Source: Burkholderia pseudomultivorans
GTDB taxonomy: Bacteria; Pseudomonadota; Gammaproteobacteria; Burkholderiales; Burkholderiaceae
DNA length: 64,000 nt
Direction of reading: 5' to 3'
Assembly: GCF_902499075.1 (NCBI RefSeq)
Contig: NZ_CABVPP010000014.1
Span: forward strand, 54,735-118,734
In this document: one piece after another, positions 23,321 through 32,588 of the stretch
Numbering within the stretch: position 1 is the first letter of the stretch
How the letters are laid out: every line of letters begins with the position of its first letter
The notes under the pieces: generated by a model
The model's database searches: none
Told to the model about the DNA's origin: nothing
What the model saw: the letters and a program-made list of their open reading frames with translations, nothing else
Made by a program: the position numbers and the translations under genes

Positions 23321-24442
23321 TCAATGAGTGGCGGGGGGCGGCGCAAAACGCGCCAGGATCCGCAGATCGTCGCCGATCCGCTCGATCTGGTGAAACACGA
23401 GCCGCGTGCGCGCGTCGAGGTTCGCCGGCGCAGCGAGATCGAACATGCCGGCCGCGTCGGCACCGAGCAGGCTCGGCGCGAGATAGACGAGCAGTTCGTC
23501 GACGCACTGTTCGCGCAGCAGCGAGCCGTTCAGCTTGTGGCCGGCCTCGACATGCAGTTCGTTGATGCCGCGCGCGCCGAGCGCGGCCAGCATCGCGGGC
23601 AGGTCGACCTTGCCGTGCGCGTTCGCGAGCGGCACGATCTCCGCGCCGCGCGCTTTCAGCGCGGCCGCGCGCGCTTCGCCGGCAGCGTCGAGTTGACCGC
23701 AGAAGATCAGCAGCGGCGCGCCTTCTAGCAGTCGCGCGTCGAGCGGCAGCTCGAGCCGGCTGTCGACCAGCACGCGCTGCGGCTGGCGCGGCGTGTCGAT
23801 GCCGCGCACGGTCAGCAGCGGGTTGTCCTCGCGCACGGTGCCGATGCCGGTGAGGATCGCGCACGCGCGCGCGCGCCACGCATGGCCGTCGAGGCGCGCG
23901 GCGTCGCCGGTGATCCACTGGCTTTCGCCGGACGGCAGCGCAGTGCGCCCGTCGAGCGTCGCGGCGCTTTTCATTCGCACCCACGGGCGGCCGCGCGTCA
24001 TGCGCGACACGAAGCCGATGTTCAGCTCGCCCGCTTCATGCGCGAGCAGCCCGCAGCGTACGTCGATGCCCGCGTCGCGCAACATGCCGAGGCCGCGCCC
24101 CGACACCTGCGGGTTCGGGTCTTCCATCGCGGCGACGACCTTCGCGACGCGCGCGTCGATCAGCGCGTTCGCGCACGGCGGCGTGCGGCCGAAATGGCTG
24201 CACGGCTCGAGCGTCACGTAGACGGTCGAGCCCGCGACGTCGTGGCCGCGCGCGCGCGCATCCTTCAGCGCCTGCACTTCCGCGTGGTCGTGGCCGGCCG
24301 GCTGCGTGTAGCCTTCGCCGATCACGTCGCCGCCCTTGACGATCACGCAGCCGACGCGCGGGTTCGGCGTGGTCGTATACATGCCGCGCGCCGCCAGCGC
24401 GAGCGCGCGCTGCATGTGGGCGAAGTCGATATCCGAGAACAT
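23321..24442 (-). CDS. ribD: Bifunctional diaminohydroxyphosphoribosylaminopyrimidine deaminase / 5-amino-6-ribosylamino-uracil reductase (RibD)
   Basis: A 373-residue two-domain enzyme. The deaminase domain (about 1-145) has PNPRVGCVIVKGGDVIGEGY, HDHAEVQAL with the zinc His and catalytic Glu, and VTLEPCSHFGRTPPCANALI with the two zinc cysteines. The reductase domain (about 150-365) has RPWVRMKSAATLDGRTALPS, ESQWITGDAARLDGHAWRAR, ILTGIGTVREDNPLLTVR and ELHVEAGHKLNGSLLRE. It performs the second and third steps of the riboflavin pathway after GTP cyclohydrolase II. It precedes ribE by 14 bp and follows hemL by 15 bp, so the three leftward genes probably share a transcript. Confidence 0.96.
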   Translation of the reverse strand: MFSDIDFAHMQRALALAARGMYTTTPNPRVGCVIVKGGDVIGEGYTQPAGHDHAEVQALKDARARGHDVAGSTVYVTLEPCSHFGRTPPCANALIDARVAKVVAAMEDPNPQVSGRGLGMLRDAGIDVRCGLLAHEAGELNIGFVSRMTRGRPWVRMKSAATLDGRTALPSGESQWITGDAARLDGHAWRARACAILTGIGTVREDNPLLTVRGIDTPRQPQRVLVDSRLELPLDARLLEGAPLLIFCGQLDAAGEARAAALKARGAEIVPLANAHGKVDLPAMLAALGARGINELHVEAGHKLNGSLLREQCVDELLVYLAPSLLGADAAGMFDLAAPANLDARTRLVFHQIERIGDDLRILARFAPPPATH

Positions 24443-24457
24443 GCGCGTTGGCCCGGG

Positions 24458-25741
24458 TCAGGCGGCGAGTGCCGCGAACGCGCGGCGCGCGGCCGCGAGC
24501 GTCGCGTCGATCACCGCGTCGTCGTGCGTGCTCGACACGAAGCCGGCTTCGTACGCGGACGGCGCGAAGTACACGCCTTCGTCGAGCATCAGGTGGAAGA
24601 AGCGGTTGAAGCGCTCGATGTCGCTCTTCGTGACTTCGGCGAAGCTCGTCGGCACGCGCTCGGCGAAGTACAGGCCGAACATCGCGCCGATCGAGTCGGC
24701 CGCGAACGGCACGCCGGCCGCGCGCGCTTCGGCCGCGAGGCCGTCGGCGAGGCGCTTCGTTTGCGCGGTCAGCGCGTCGTAGAAGCCGGGCGCCTGGATC
24801 AGCTGCAGCGTCTTCAGGCCCGCGGCGACCGCGATCGGGTTGCCCGACAGCGTGCCGGCCTGGTACACGCCGCCGAGCGGCGCGAGGTGGGCCATGATGT
24901 CGCGACGGCCGCCGAATGCAGCCGCCGGCATCCCGCCGCCGATCACCTTGCCGAGGCAGGTGAGATCGGCCGTGATCCCGTAGTGCGCCTGCGCGCCGCC
25001 GAGCGCGACGCGGAAGCCGCACATCACTTCGTCGAAGATCAGCACGGCGCCGTGCTTCGTGCACAGCGCGCGCAGCGCGTTCAGGAATTCCGGCGTGCCG
25101 CGCACGAGGTTCATGTTGCCGGCGACCGGCTCGACGATCACCGCGGCGATCTCGTCGCCGAACGCGCCGAATGCTTCTTCCAGCGCGGCGACGTTGTTGT
25201 ATTCGAGGACGGTCGTGTGCTTCGCGATGTCGGCGGGCACGCCGGCCGAGGTCGGGTTGCCGAACGTCAGCAGGCCCGAGCCGGCCTTCACGAGCAGGCT
25301 GTCCGCGTGGCCGTGGTAGCAGCCCTCGAACTTGACGATGCGGCTGCGGCCCGTGAACCCGCGCGCGAGGCGCAGCGCGCTCATCGTGGCCTCGGTGCCG
25401 CTCGACACCATTCGCACCTGCTCGATCGACGGCACCAGCTTGCAGATTTCCTCGGCGATCTCGATCTCGGCTTCGGTCGGCGCACCGAACGAGAAGCCGT
25501 CGGCGAGCACCTTCTGCACGGCGTCGAGTACGTCCGGATGGACGTGGCCGACGATCATCGGGCCCCACGAGCCGATGTAGTCGATGTACTGCTTGCCGTC
25601 GGCATCCCAGAAGTACGGGCCTTGTGCGCGTGCGACGAAGCGCGGCGTGCCGCCGACCGAACGGAACGCGCGCACCGGCGAATTGACGCCGCCGGGAATG
25701 GTCTTCTGGGCGCGTTCGAAGAGGATCTGATTGTTGGACAT
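24458..25741 (-). CDS. hemL: Glutamate-1-semialdehyde 2,1-aminomutase (HemL)
   Basis: A 427-residue aminomutase, the usual length. [20 protein letters not shown] is the family's N-terminal signature. The cofactor lysine lies in [20 protein letters not shown] near residue 265. Further motifs are [52 protein letters not shown] and [18 protein letters not shown]. It converts glutamate-1-semialdehyde to 5-aminolevulinate, the C5 route to tetrapyrroles. ATG 25741 is preferred over an upstream ATG because the protein then begins [10 protein letters not shown] as in homologues. It heads a probable hemL-ribD-ribE transcription unit. Confidence 0.96.
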   Translation of the reverse strand: MSNNQILFERAQKTIPGGVNSPVRAFRSVGGTPRFVARAQGPYFWDADGKQYIDYIGSWGPMIVGHVHPDVLDAVQKVLADGFSFGAPTEAEIEIAEEICKLVPSIEQVRMVSSGTEATMSALRLARGFTGRSRIVKFEGCYHGHADSLLVKAGSGLLTFGNPTSAGVPADIAKHTTVLEYNNVAALEEAFGAFGDEIAAVIVEPVAGNMNLVRGTPEFLNALRALCTKHGAVLIFDEVMCGFRVALGGAQAHYGITADLTCLGKVIGGGMPAAAFGGRRDIMAHLAPLGGVYQAGTLSGNPIAVAAGLKTLQLIQAPGFYDALTAQTKRLADGLAAEARAAGVPFAADSIGAMFGLYFAERVPTSFAEVTKSDIERFNRFFHLMLDEGVYFAPSAYEAGFVSSTHDDAVIDATLAAARRAFAALAA

Positions 25742-26004
25742 GAGCGAAACCTGCGAGAGAACGGCGCGGGGCCTGTGCACGGGCCGGCGCCTGGGCGGAA
25801 CGATCGTCCGATTGTACCGGAGACGCGCGCGGCGGGCCCGCGGGCGGGATTGCGGCCTTTCGGCGCGGGCGGGATTGGGCGATCCGGTGCGTCGACGGGA
25901 GGCGGAAGGGCGGGGCGCTTGCGCAGCGACGCTGTTGCGGGCTGGGCGGCGCAGGGGTACAGCCGGTCCGCCGAAAAGCCGATGCGACCCGCTTATCGCG
26001 TCGC

Positions 26005-26472
26005 CTATCCCTTCTCTTGTCGCGGCGGCTTGCGCCGGCCGCCGGTCAGCTCGGCCCAGCGCTTCTCGAGCGGGCCTTCGACCATCGGCTTGATCGACGT
26101 GCCGGACGTCTGCGCGTCCCAGGTCTGCACCGAATACGGATGCACGCGCAGCGCGTCGCGCGGGATCACGACTTCCTGATGGCCGTCGACGAGCCAGTCG
26201 TACACGAAGTCGATGCAGAGCCGGTAGCCGCGTTTGGTCGCCGGATCGGGCACCTCATAGGGCGCGCGCGTCACGTAGCCGGAGCCGAACACGCCTTTCG
26301 GCTCCTTCGCGACGCGATGCAGGAACACGCGGTCGCCCGGCAGGATGCTGCGCGCGAAGCCGCAACCCCATACGTCGTGCACGGCCTCGCCGGCCTTCAC
26401 GCGTGCGGCGACGTCGGGCAGTTCGGGCCACGGCCATTTCTTGGGGCTCCAGATCAGCAGGAAGGCGGTCAT
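26005..26472 (-). CDS. EVE/PUA-like domain protein
   Basis: A 155-residue protein that begins [20 protein letters not shown]. The pattern FLL.W.P..W.W.......V..G....W.cG....I..GDR.FL.R.g..P.GVfgsG matches the EVE (PUA-like) fold; [20 protein letters not shown] lies in the middle, and [12 protein letters not shown] forms a later strand. EVE domains are thought to bind modified bases or RNA and recur in restriction systems, but this single-domain copy stands alone between hemL and an efflux gene. The C-terminal [15 protein letters not shown]-like tail is basic. Cytosolic, with no signal peptide. Confidence 0.72.
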   Translation of the reverse strand: MTAFLLIWSPKKWPWPELPDVAARVKAGEAVHDVWGCGFARSILPGDRVFLHRVAKEPKGVFGSGYVTRAPYEVPDPATKRGYRLCIDFVYDWLVDGHQEVVIPRDALRVHPYSVQTWDAQTSGTSIKPMVEGPLEKRWAELTGGRRKPPRQEKG

Positions 26473-26672
26473 CGGTTCGGTCGTGCGGCAGATTGTTCAG
26501 ACAAGGAAAGCAAGCTTAATCGAATCCGCGCCCGATCGCGTGCGGGTGTCGCGCCGGTTGTGTAAACAAGTTGCGCGTACAATCATGGGCCTGATCGCGC
26601 CGACCTTGGCGCCGTCTGCCGTCTTCACCGCCACGCGCGCCCCGATGCGCGCGGGCTTCATCCCGGATTCCC

Positions 26673-27890
26673 ATGTCACACGCTGTCCGGCGCCGGCCCG
26701 ATGCCCGGCTGATCCTGTTGCTCGGTGCGCTCGCCGCCTGCGGGCCGATCGCCACCGACATGTACCTGCCGAGCCTGCCGTCGATCGCCGACGGCTTCTC
26801 GGTCAGCCCCGGCGCCGCGCAGCGCACGCTGACGAGCTTCATGGCCGGCTTCTCGATCGGCATGCTGCTGTACGGCCCGCTGTCCGACACCTGGGGCCGC
26901 CGCCCCGTGCTGCTCGGCGGCATCGCGCTGTTTACGCTCGCGAGCGTCGGCTGCTTCGTCGCGGGCTCGATCGACATGCTGATCCTGGTGCGCTTCCTGC
27001 AGGCGCTCGGCGCGGGCGCGGCGTCGGTGCTCGCGCGTGCGATCGCGCGCGACGCGCACGAGCCGACCGACGCGGCGAAGGTGCTGTCGATGGTCGCGAT
27101 CGTCACCGCGGTCGGCCCGCTGCTCGCGCCGCTGATCGGCGGGCAGATCCTGCGTTTCGCCGGCTGGCGCGGCGTGTTCGTCGTGCTCGCCGCGTTCGGT
27201 GCGCTGTGCGCGGCGGCCGCGTATCTGCGCGTGCCCGAGACCTGGCCGAAGGAGCGGCGCAAGAGCGCGGCCGTGCTCGCGTCGTTCGCGGCGTACGGAC
27301 GCATCCTGTCCGATCCGGTCGCGTGGGGCCACATGCTGTGCGGCGGGATGGCGTTCGCGTCGATGTTTTCGTACATCACCGCGACGCCGTTCGTGTACAT
27401 CGAGTATTTCCACGTGTCGCCGCAGCACTACGGGCTGCTGTTCGGGCTGAACGTCGTCGGCATCATGATCGGCAACTTCGCGAACACGCGGCTGGTCGGC
27501 CGCATCGGCTCGCTGCGGATCATCGCGGCCGCGTCGCTGGTGAGCTGCGTCGCGTCGCTCGCGGTCGCGCTCGTCGCGCTGACGGGGTGGGGCGGGCTCT
27601 GGTCGATCGTCGTGTGCCTGTTCTTCGTGGTCGGCGTGGTCGGGATCCTGTCCGCGAACTGCACGACCGACCTGATGCATCGCTATCCGCACAACGCGGG
27701 CGCGTCGGCGGCCGTGTTCGGCGCGATGCAGCTCGCGCTCGGCGCGCTGGCGAGCGTCGCAATCGGCGCGCTCGCGGACGGCACGCCGTTCGCGATGGGC
27801 GTCACGATCGGCGTGTCGGGCGTGCTGTGTTTCGTCGGGCGCGTGCTCGTGCTGCGCTGGCACGGCCGGCCGGTGAAAGCGGGCGCCTGA
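26673..27890 (+). CDS. Bcr/CflA-family multidrug efflux MFS transporter
   Basis: A 405-residue protein with 12 hydrophobic segments. ATDMYLPSLPSIADGFSVSP after helix 1 is the Bcr/CflA signature (DMYLPalP.i...f). LLYGPLSDTWGRRPVLLGGI is MFS motif A between helices 2 and 3, and RFLQALGAGAASVLARAIAR is motif B. Bcr-type pumps are proton-driven exporters of bicyclomycin, sulfonamides, peptides and other small molecules. The gene is monocistronic: a bidirectional terminator follows immediately. ATG 26673 is the first in frame that matches the family. Drug profile cannot be predicted. Confidence 0.93.
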   Translation: MSHAVRRRPDARLILLLGALAACGPIATDMYLPSLPSIADGFSVSPGAAQRTLTSFMAGFSIGMLLYGPLSDTWGRRPVLLGGIALFTLASVGCFVAGSIDMLILVRFLQALGAGAASVLARAIARDAHEPTDAAKVLSMVAIVTAVGPLLAPLIGGQILRFAGWRGVFVVLAAFGALCAAAAYLRVPETWPKERRKSAAVLASFAAYGRILSDPVAWGHMLCGGMAFASMFSYITATPFVYIEYFHVSPQHYGLLFGLNVVGIMIGNFANTRLVGRIGSLRIIAAASLVSCVASLAVALVALTGWGGLWSIVVCLFFVVGVVGILSANCTTDLMHRYPHNAGASAAVFGAMQLALGALASVAIGALADGTPFAMGVTIGVSGVLCFVGRVLVLRWHGRPVKAGA

Positions 27891-27907
27891 ACCGGCCGCG
27901 GCCGAAG

Positions 27908-27946
27908 AAAAAACGCCACCGTGCGCGATGCGCCGGTGGCGTTTTG
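27908..27946. terminator. Bidirectional Rho-independent terminator
   Basis: AAACGCCACCG and CGGTGGCGTTTTG pair across a GC-rich loop, with A tract to the left and T tract to the right. It lies between the convergent efflux gene and the glk-rpiR gene. Confidence 0.88.
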
Positions 27947-28008
27947 TTTGGCTGCGGGCGCCGGGCGCGACACCCGGCGGGTGTGCGACGCGGCATGGCG
28001 CCGCGTGC

Positions 28009-29937
28009 TCAGTCGCGCGTGACGTCCTTCACCGCCGGCGATGCGCCGTGGCTCAGCCAGTCGAGCACGTCGGCGGTTTCGTCGTCGCTCGCGCGCGCCT
28101 TCGCCTGCGCGACGGCTTCGGACAGTTCGCCGTTCGGCGATGCGCGGCGGATCGCGACGCCGACCGCGAGGATGTCGATCATCAGCAGATGCAGGATCCG
28201 CGAGATCATCGACAGCTGCGATTCGCGCATCTCGATGTGATCGGTTTCGAGCGCGACGGTCGCGCGCTTTGCGAGCGGCGTATTGCTCGACGTGATCGCG
28301 ATCACCTTCGCGCCGGCCTGCATCGCGACGTCGAGCACGCGCAGCAGCTCGGGCGCGCGCCCGGACTTCGACACCGCGACGATCACGTCGCCCTTGCCGA
28401 GCAGCGCGGCCGACGCGGCCTGCATGTACAGGTCGCCGTACGCGATGGTCGGGATCCCGAAGCGAAAGAACTTGTAGTGCGCGTCCTGCGCGACGATGTT
28501 CGAGTTGCCGAGCCCGTAGAACTCGATGCGGCGCGCGCCGTTCAGCGTCTCGATCGCGTTCTCGACATGCTCGAAGTTCAGGTGCTCGCGCAGCTGCAGG
28601 ATCGCGGAGACCGTATTGTCGAGCACCTTCGCGCCGAAGTCGGTGGCCGTGTCGCCGAGATGTACCTGGCTGTGGCTCATCGGAATCGTGCCGGTGAGGC
28701 CCGTCGCGAGCTTCAGCTTGAAGTCGGACAGCCCCTGGCAGCCGAGCGAGCGGCAGAAGCGGATCACGGTCGGCTGGCTGACGTCCGCCTTGCGCGCGAT
28801 GTCGACGATCGGGTCATTGATGATCGAGCGCGGGTGATTCAGCGCGAGATCGGCGACGCGGCGCTCGGCCGGCGTGAGTGCATCGCGCATCTGGCGGATC
28901 CGCTCGAACACGGCCGACGACGCGCCGCCCGAGCGGTTCGACAACTGCTCCGCAAGGATCGCCGACACGCCGAGGAACGCCGGATATTCGGCGGTGATCA
29001 GGTAGGTCGGGATGTTCGCGAGATACGCTTCGAAGCGGCCCTTCGCCTCGAAGCGCGCGCGGAACGGCGAGCGCGTGAACAGCTCGCCGAGTTTCAGCGC
29101 GACGCCGCCGCCGATATAGACGCCGCCGAGCGCGCCGAGCGTCACCGCGATATTGCCGGCGAACGTGCCGAGAATCGCGCAGAAGCAGTCGACCGTCTCG
29201 AGCGCGAGCGCGTCGCCTGCATGCGCGCGCTCGACGATCTCGGCCGTGTCGACGGTCGCGGCGACGCGCTTCTTGTCGCGCGCGGCGAGCGCGCGATAGA
29301 CGATCTCCATGCCGGGGCCCGCGCACACGCGCTCGAACGACACGTGCGGAAACTTCTTGCGCGCGTACTGCAGCACCAGATCCTCGCGCTCGTCCTGCGG
29401 CGCGAACGACGCGTGGCCGCCTTCGCTGCCGAGCGCGATCCAGCGGTCGTCGGCCGGGATCAGCCCCGAGACGCCGAGCCCGGTGCCGGGGCCGAGCAGG
29501 CCGATCACGCTGTTCTGGCGGCGCGTGCCGCCGCCGATCTGCACGCGCTGCGCGTCGGTCAGGCCCGGCAGCGCCATCGCGAGCGCGGTGAAATCGTTGA
29601 CGACCAGCAGCGTGTCGAAGCCGAGCGCGCGGCGCGTCGCCTCGATCGAGAAGCTCCAGTCGTGATTGGTCATCGTGACCTGATCGCCGTCGACCGGATT
29701 CGCGATCGCGATCGCCGCGTGGTTCACGCGGCTGATCTTCACGTCCTTCAGATACTTGCGGATCGCGTCGGTGATCGTCGGATAGTCGGCGCCGGGATGG
29801 ACGCGGATCTGCGTGATCTCGCCCGGCCCGGTTTCCAGCGCGAAGCGCGCGTTGGTGCCGCCGACGTCCGCGAGCAGGCGCGGGCCGTCGGCATGCTGGC
29901 CCGCGACGACGGCCTTACTTTGCGCACCAGTAGACAT
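28009..29937 (-). CDS. glk: Fusion of glucokinase with an RpiR/HexR-type transcriptional regulator
   Basis: A 642-residue two-part protein. Residues 1-335 are a ROK-unrelated bacterial glucokinase: [15 protein letters not shown], the substrate-binding [26 protein letters not shown] and [14 protein letters not shown]. Residues 340-420 form the RpiR helix-turn-helix ([40 protein letters not shown]). Residues 460-600 are a SIS sugar-phosphate-binding domain ([35 protein letters not shown]). The kinase makes glucose 6-phosphate, while HexR proteins sense the Entner-Doudoroff intermediate KDPG. The fusion joins making a sugar phosphate with sensing one. It overlaps pgl by 23 bp and is last in the zwf-pgl-glk unit. 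Start has AAGGGGA upstream. Confidence 0.95.
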   Translation of the reverse strand: MSTGAQSKAVVAGQHADGPRLLADVGGTNARFALETGPGEITQIRVHPGADYPTITDAIRKYLKDVKISRVNHAAIAIANPVDGDQVTMTNHDWSFSIEATRRALGFDTLLVVNDFTALAMALPGLTDAQRVQIGGGTRRQNSVIGLLGPGTGLGVSGLIPADDRWIALGSEGGHASFAPQDEREDLVLQYARKKFPHVSFERVCAGPGMEIVYRALAARDKKRVAATVDTAEIVERAHAGDALALETVDCFCAILGTFAGNIAVTLGALGGVYIGGGVALKLGELFTRSPFRARFEAKGRFEAYLANIPTYLITAEYPAFLGVSAILAEQLSNRSGGASSAVFERIRQMRDALTPAERRVADLALNHPRSIINDPIVDIARKADVSQPTVIRFCRSLGCQGLSDFKLKLATGLTGTIPMSHSQVHLGDTATDFGAKVLDNTVSAILQLREHLNFEHVENAIETLNGARRIEFYGLGNSNIVAQDAHYKFFRFGIPTIAYGDLYMQAASAALLGKGDVIVAVSKSGRAPELLRVLDVAMQAGAKVIAITSSNTPLAKRATVALETDHIEMRESQLSMISRILHLLMIDILAVGVAIRRASPNGELSEAVAQAKARASDDETADVLDWLSHGASPAVKDVTRD

Positions 29938-30595
29938 CGAGCTTGGTCCCCTTGTCGTTGGCCAGTTGAGAAATCGCGTTCTTCTGCAGCGTGGCCGCCG
30001 CGGCGTCGAGGACGTCGCGCTTGCGGCTGCCCGCGATCAGCAGGAACAGGCGCCCGACGCGCTTGAGCGCATCGAGCGAGAAGCTCACGCGCGCGTGCGG
30101 CGCGGCGCCGGGATGCACGGCGACGAAGCGCTCGGACGTCGCGATCGCGCGGTCCCATTCGGGCGCGTCCGCGAAGATCGACGCGGTGTGGCCGTCCTCG
30201 CCCATGCCGAGCACCGCGACGTCCGGCACGCGATAGTCGGGGTTCGCGTTCAGCGCGGCGACGTGCGCGTCGAGCGTGGTGCGCGTGTCGACGAGCGGCA
30301 GGAAGCGGGCAGGGGCCGCCGCATGCTGCAGCAGCGTGTCGCGCACGAGCTGCGCATTGCTGGCCGCGTCGTGCTCCGGCACCCAGCGGTCGTCGACCAG
30401 CGTGACGTCGACGCCGGCCCAGTCGAGCGGCGCGTGCGACAGCGTTTGCAGGAACGGGCGCGGGCTGGTGCCGCCGGACACCGCGAGCGTCGGCCGCGCG
30501 GCGCCGGCGAGCGCGGCGCGCAGCGCGTCGCCGACGGCGTGCGCGAGCGCTTCGCTTTGCGCTTCCTGGGTGTCGAAAGCGTGGATCTCGATCAC
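29915..30595 (-). CDS. pgl: 6-phosphogluconolactonase (Pgl, DevB type)
   Basis: A 226-residue lactonase of the NagB-like fold. [18 protein letters not shown] near residue 40 is the phosphate-binding loop, [20 protein letters not shown] near 65 holds catalytic residues, and [20 protein letters not shown] near 145 has the GMGxDGHtASLFP signature. It hydrolyses 6-phosphogluconolactone, the product of the neighbouring Zwf, to 6-phosphogluconate. Gene order is zwf, pgl, glk-rpiR; the 94 bp after zwf contain no terminator, and the 3' end overlaps glk by 23 bp. Confidence 0.95.
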   Translation of the reverse strand: MIEIHAFDTQEAQSEALAHAVGDALRAALAGAARPTLAVSGGTSPRPFLQTLSHAPLDWAGVDVTLVDDRWVPEHDAASNAQLVRDTLLQHAAAPARFLPLVDTRTTLDAHVAALNANPDYRVPDVAVLGMGEDGHTASIFADAPEWDRAIATSERFVAVHPGAAPHARVSFSLDALKRVGRLFLLIAGSRKRDVLDAAAATLQKNAISQLANDKGTKLDVYWCAK

Positions 30596-30689
30596 ATCTC
30601 CTCCGGACTGCTTTGTCTGTTCAAATCGTACGAATCGTGGGGCGCGCCGCCGTGCGCGTTCGGGCGCGCGGCCGCGGCGGCGGCAAACC

Positions 30690-32159
30690 TCAGTTCTCTT
30701 CCTCGAGCCAGCACGTGCCGTGCTGCGCGAGCATCGCGCTCGCCGCGGCCGGTCCCCACGTACCCGCCGCGTACGGCTTCGGCGGCTTCAGCGAGCGCGC
30801 CCATTCGTTCAGGATCGGCTCGACCCACTGCCACGCGGCTTCCTGCTCGTCGCGCCGCACGAACAGCGCGAGACGACCGTTGATCACGTCGAGCAGCAGG
30901 CGCTGGTACGCCTCCATCTGCCCTTCCTTGAAGAACTGGTCGAACGCGAGGTCGAGGTGCACGCTGGCAAGATTCATCCCTTCGCCGGGCTGCTTTGCGA
31001 GACAGTACAGGCGGATCGTTTCGTTCGGCTGCAGGCGGATCACGAGGCGGTTCGAGCCGGGCCGCAGCGCGGTCGGCCCGAGCGCCGAGTGCGGCACCGG
31101 ACGGAAGTTGACGACGATCTCCGCGACGCGGTCCGCGAGCCGCTTGCCGGTGCGCAGGAAAAACGGCACGCCGGCCCAGCGCCAGTTCTCGATCTCGGCC
31201 TTCAGCGCGACGAAGGTCTCGGTCTGGCTGTCGGGCTTCACGCCCGGCTCGGTCGCGTAGGCCGGCACCTGCGCGCCCTTGATCACGCCCGCATGATACT
31301 GGCCGCGCACCGCGACCTTGCCGATGTCGCGCGGATCGACCGGCTTCAGCGCCCGCAGCACGCGCAGCTTCTCGTCGCGCACCGAGTCGGAGTCCATCGA
31401 ATGCGGCGGCTCCATCGCGACGATCGACAGCAGCTGCAGCAGGTGGTTCTGCACCATGTCGCGCAGCGCGCCCGTATTGTCGTAGAAATCGCCGCGCGCC
31501 TCGACGCCGAGCTCCTCGGCGATCGTGATCTGGATGCTCTCGACCCATTCGCGGCGCCACAGCGGCTCGAACAGCGCATTGCCGAAGCGCAGCGCGAGCA
31601 GGTTCTGCACCGGTTCCTTGCCGAGGTAGTGGTCGATCCGGTAGATCTGGCCTTCCGCGAAGATCTCGCCGACCGCATCGTTGATCGCGGTCGACGAACG
31701 CAGGTCGTAGCCGAGCGGCTTCTCGAGCACGATGCGCGAGCCTTCGTTCAGCCCGACCGACGCGAGCGCCTTGCAGATCGGCACGAACAGCGACGGGCCC
31801 GTCGCCAGGTAGAACACGCGGATGCCGGGCAGCGACGCGATCGCGTCGCGCAGCACGACGTAATCCTCCGCGCGGCCGAGATCGAGCTTCACGTATTCGA
31901 TGCGATCGAGGAAGGACTTCCACGCGGCTTCGTCGAAGGCTTTGCCGGCCGCTTTTGCCGCGTGCGGCTTCACATGCGTGTCGACCCAGTCGAGATAGCC
32001 GGCGCGATCCGATTCGTGTCGCGCCACGGCGACGATCCGGCCGCCTTCCGCGAGCATCTGCGCGCGGTGCGCTTCGAACAGCGCAGGCAGGATCTTGCGC
32101 ATCGACAGATCGCCGGTGCCGCCGAAAAGTACGAAGGTAAAGCTGGAATCGGTATGCAT
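30690..32159 (-). CDS. zwf: Glucose-6-phosphate 1-dehydrogenase (Zwf)
   Basis: A 489-residue enzyme. VLFGGTGDLSMRKILPALFE near residue 11 is the NADP-binding GxxGDLxxRK motif. RIDHYLGKEPVQNLLALRFG near residue 175 carries the catalytic DHY(L)GKE histidine and lysine, and NHLLQLLSIVAMEPP and RTGKRLADRVAEIVVNF follow. It oxidises glucose 6-phosphate to the lactone with NADP. ATG 32159 is used because GGAG lies about 7 bp upstream and the upstream in-frame codons lie in the regulatory region. It is first in the leftward unit, with a HexR-type palindrome 70 bp upstream of the start. Confidence 0.96.
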   Translation of the reverse strand: MHTDSSFTFVLFGGTGDLSMRKILPALFEAHRAQMLAEGGRIVAVARHESDRAGYLDWVDTHVKPHAAKAAGKAFDEAAWKSFLDRIEYVKLDLGRAEDYVVLRDAIASLPGIRVFYLATGPSLFVPICKALASVGLNEGSRIVLEKPLGYDLRSSTAINDAVGEIFAEGQIYRIDHYLGKEPVQNLLALRFGNALFEPLWRREWVESIQITIAEELGVEARGDFYDNTGALRDMVQNHLLQLLSIVAMEPPHSMDSDSVRDEKLRVLRALKPVDPRDIGKVAVRGQYHAGVIKGAQVPAYATEPGVKPDSQTETFVALKAEIENWRWAGVPFFLRTGKRLADRVAEIVVNFRPVPHSALGPTALRPGSNRLVIRLQPNETIRLYCLAKQPGEGMNLASVHLDLAFDQFFKEGQMEAYQRLLLDVINGRLALFVRRDEQEAAWQWVEPILNEWARSLKPPKPYAAGTWGPAAASAMLAQHGTCWLEEEN

Positions 32160-32217
32160 GTGTCTCCGCCCGGTTTGAAGTAGCTGGGAAGCGATCCGTA
32201 GTGCGATAAAAATATTT

Positions 32218-32246
32218 TTGACACTGATTTGTAGTTTAACTACAAT
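32218..32246 (+). promoter_or_regulatory. Sigma-70 promoter of the sugar ABC transporter operon
   Basis: A consensus TTGACA at 32218-32223 and TACAAT at 32241-32246 are separated by exactly 17 bp. The HexR-type palindrome overlaps the spacer and the -10 element, a geometry that gives simple repression. Confidence 0.8.
32229..32245. promoter_or_regulatory. HexR-type operator
   Basis: TTGTAGTTTAACTACAA is a perfect 17-bp palindrome about T32237. It fits the TGTArTTwwayTACA pattern known for HexR of proteobacteria, which represses glucose catabolic genes and is released by KDPG. Placed between divergent zwf and ABC genes, it could control both. Confidence 0.8.
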
Positions 32247-32588
32247 CCGCCGAAAGGGGTAGCACCCGGACGAAGAAAAAATGAAGCGCGGCCGATGCAA
32301 CGCGCGGGCTTCGTCGCCGGGAACGCCTTGTGCCGAATGTTATCGGACATTGACGGCGCGCATCGTTCGCGCGCCGCCGGCCCCCGGGCTCGTGCCGCAC
32401 CGCGGCGAGCCAGAAACACAAAGAGGAGACACGCAGTTGAATCTCAAGTCACGCTTTCTGTAAGAGCCCGGCCGGTCATCGGCCCCGTGCGCGACACGCG
32501 TCTCGCGGCTCGATTTCCCCGTCGTCGTCAAGAAGCCGTTCCCGGTGAGGGAACTTCACGAGTTGATTCAGTCTGGAGGAGATAGGTA

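Larger units (their letters stand above)
32160..32588. other. Divergent regulatory region and leader between zwf and the sugar ABC operon
   Basis: No gene is seen in these 429 bp. The left part holds the promoter/operator pair described separately. The right part (about 32253-32588) would be an untranslated leader of roughly 335 nt for the ABC operon, with a hairpin GTTCCC-loop-GGGAAC at about 32536-32552 and GGAGGAGA just before the ATG at 32589. Confidence 0.6.

Noticed and set aside
28009-29937. Glk-RpiR junction as a sequencing artefact joining two genes
   Set aside because: The frame is open for 642 codons without a stop, and the same fusion is known in Burkholderia.
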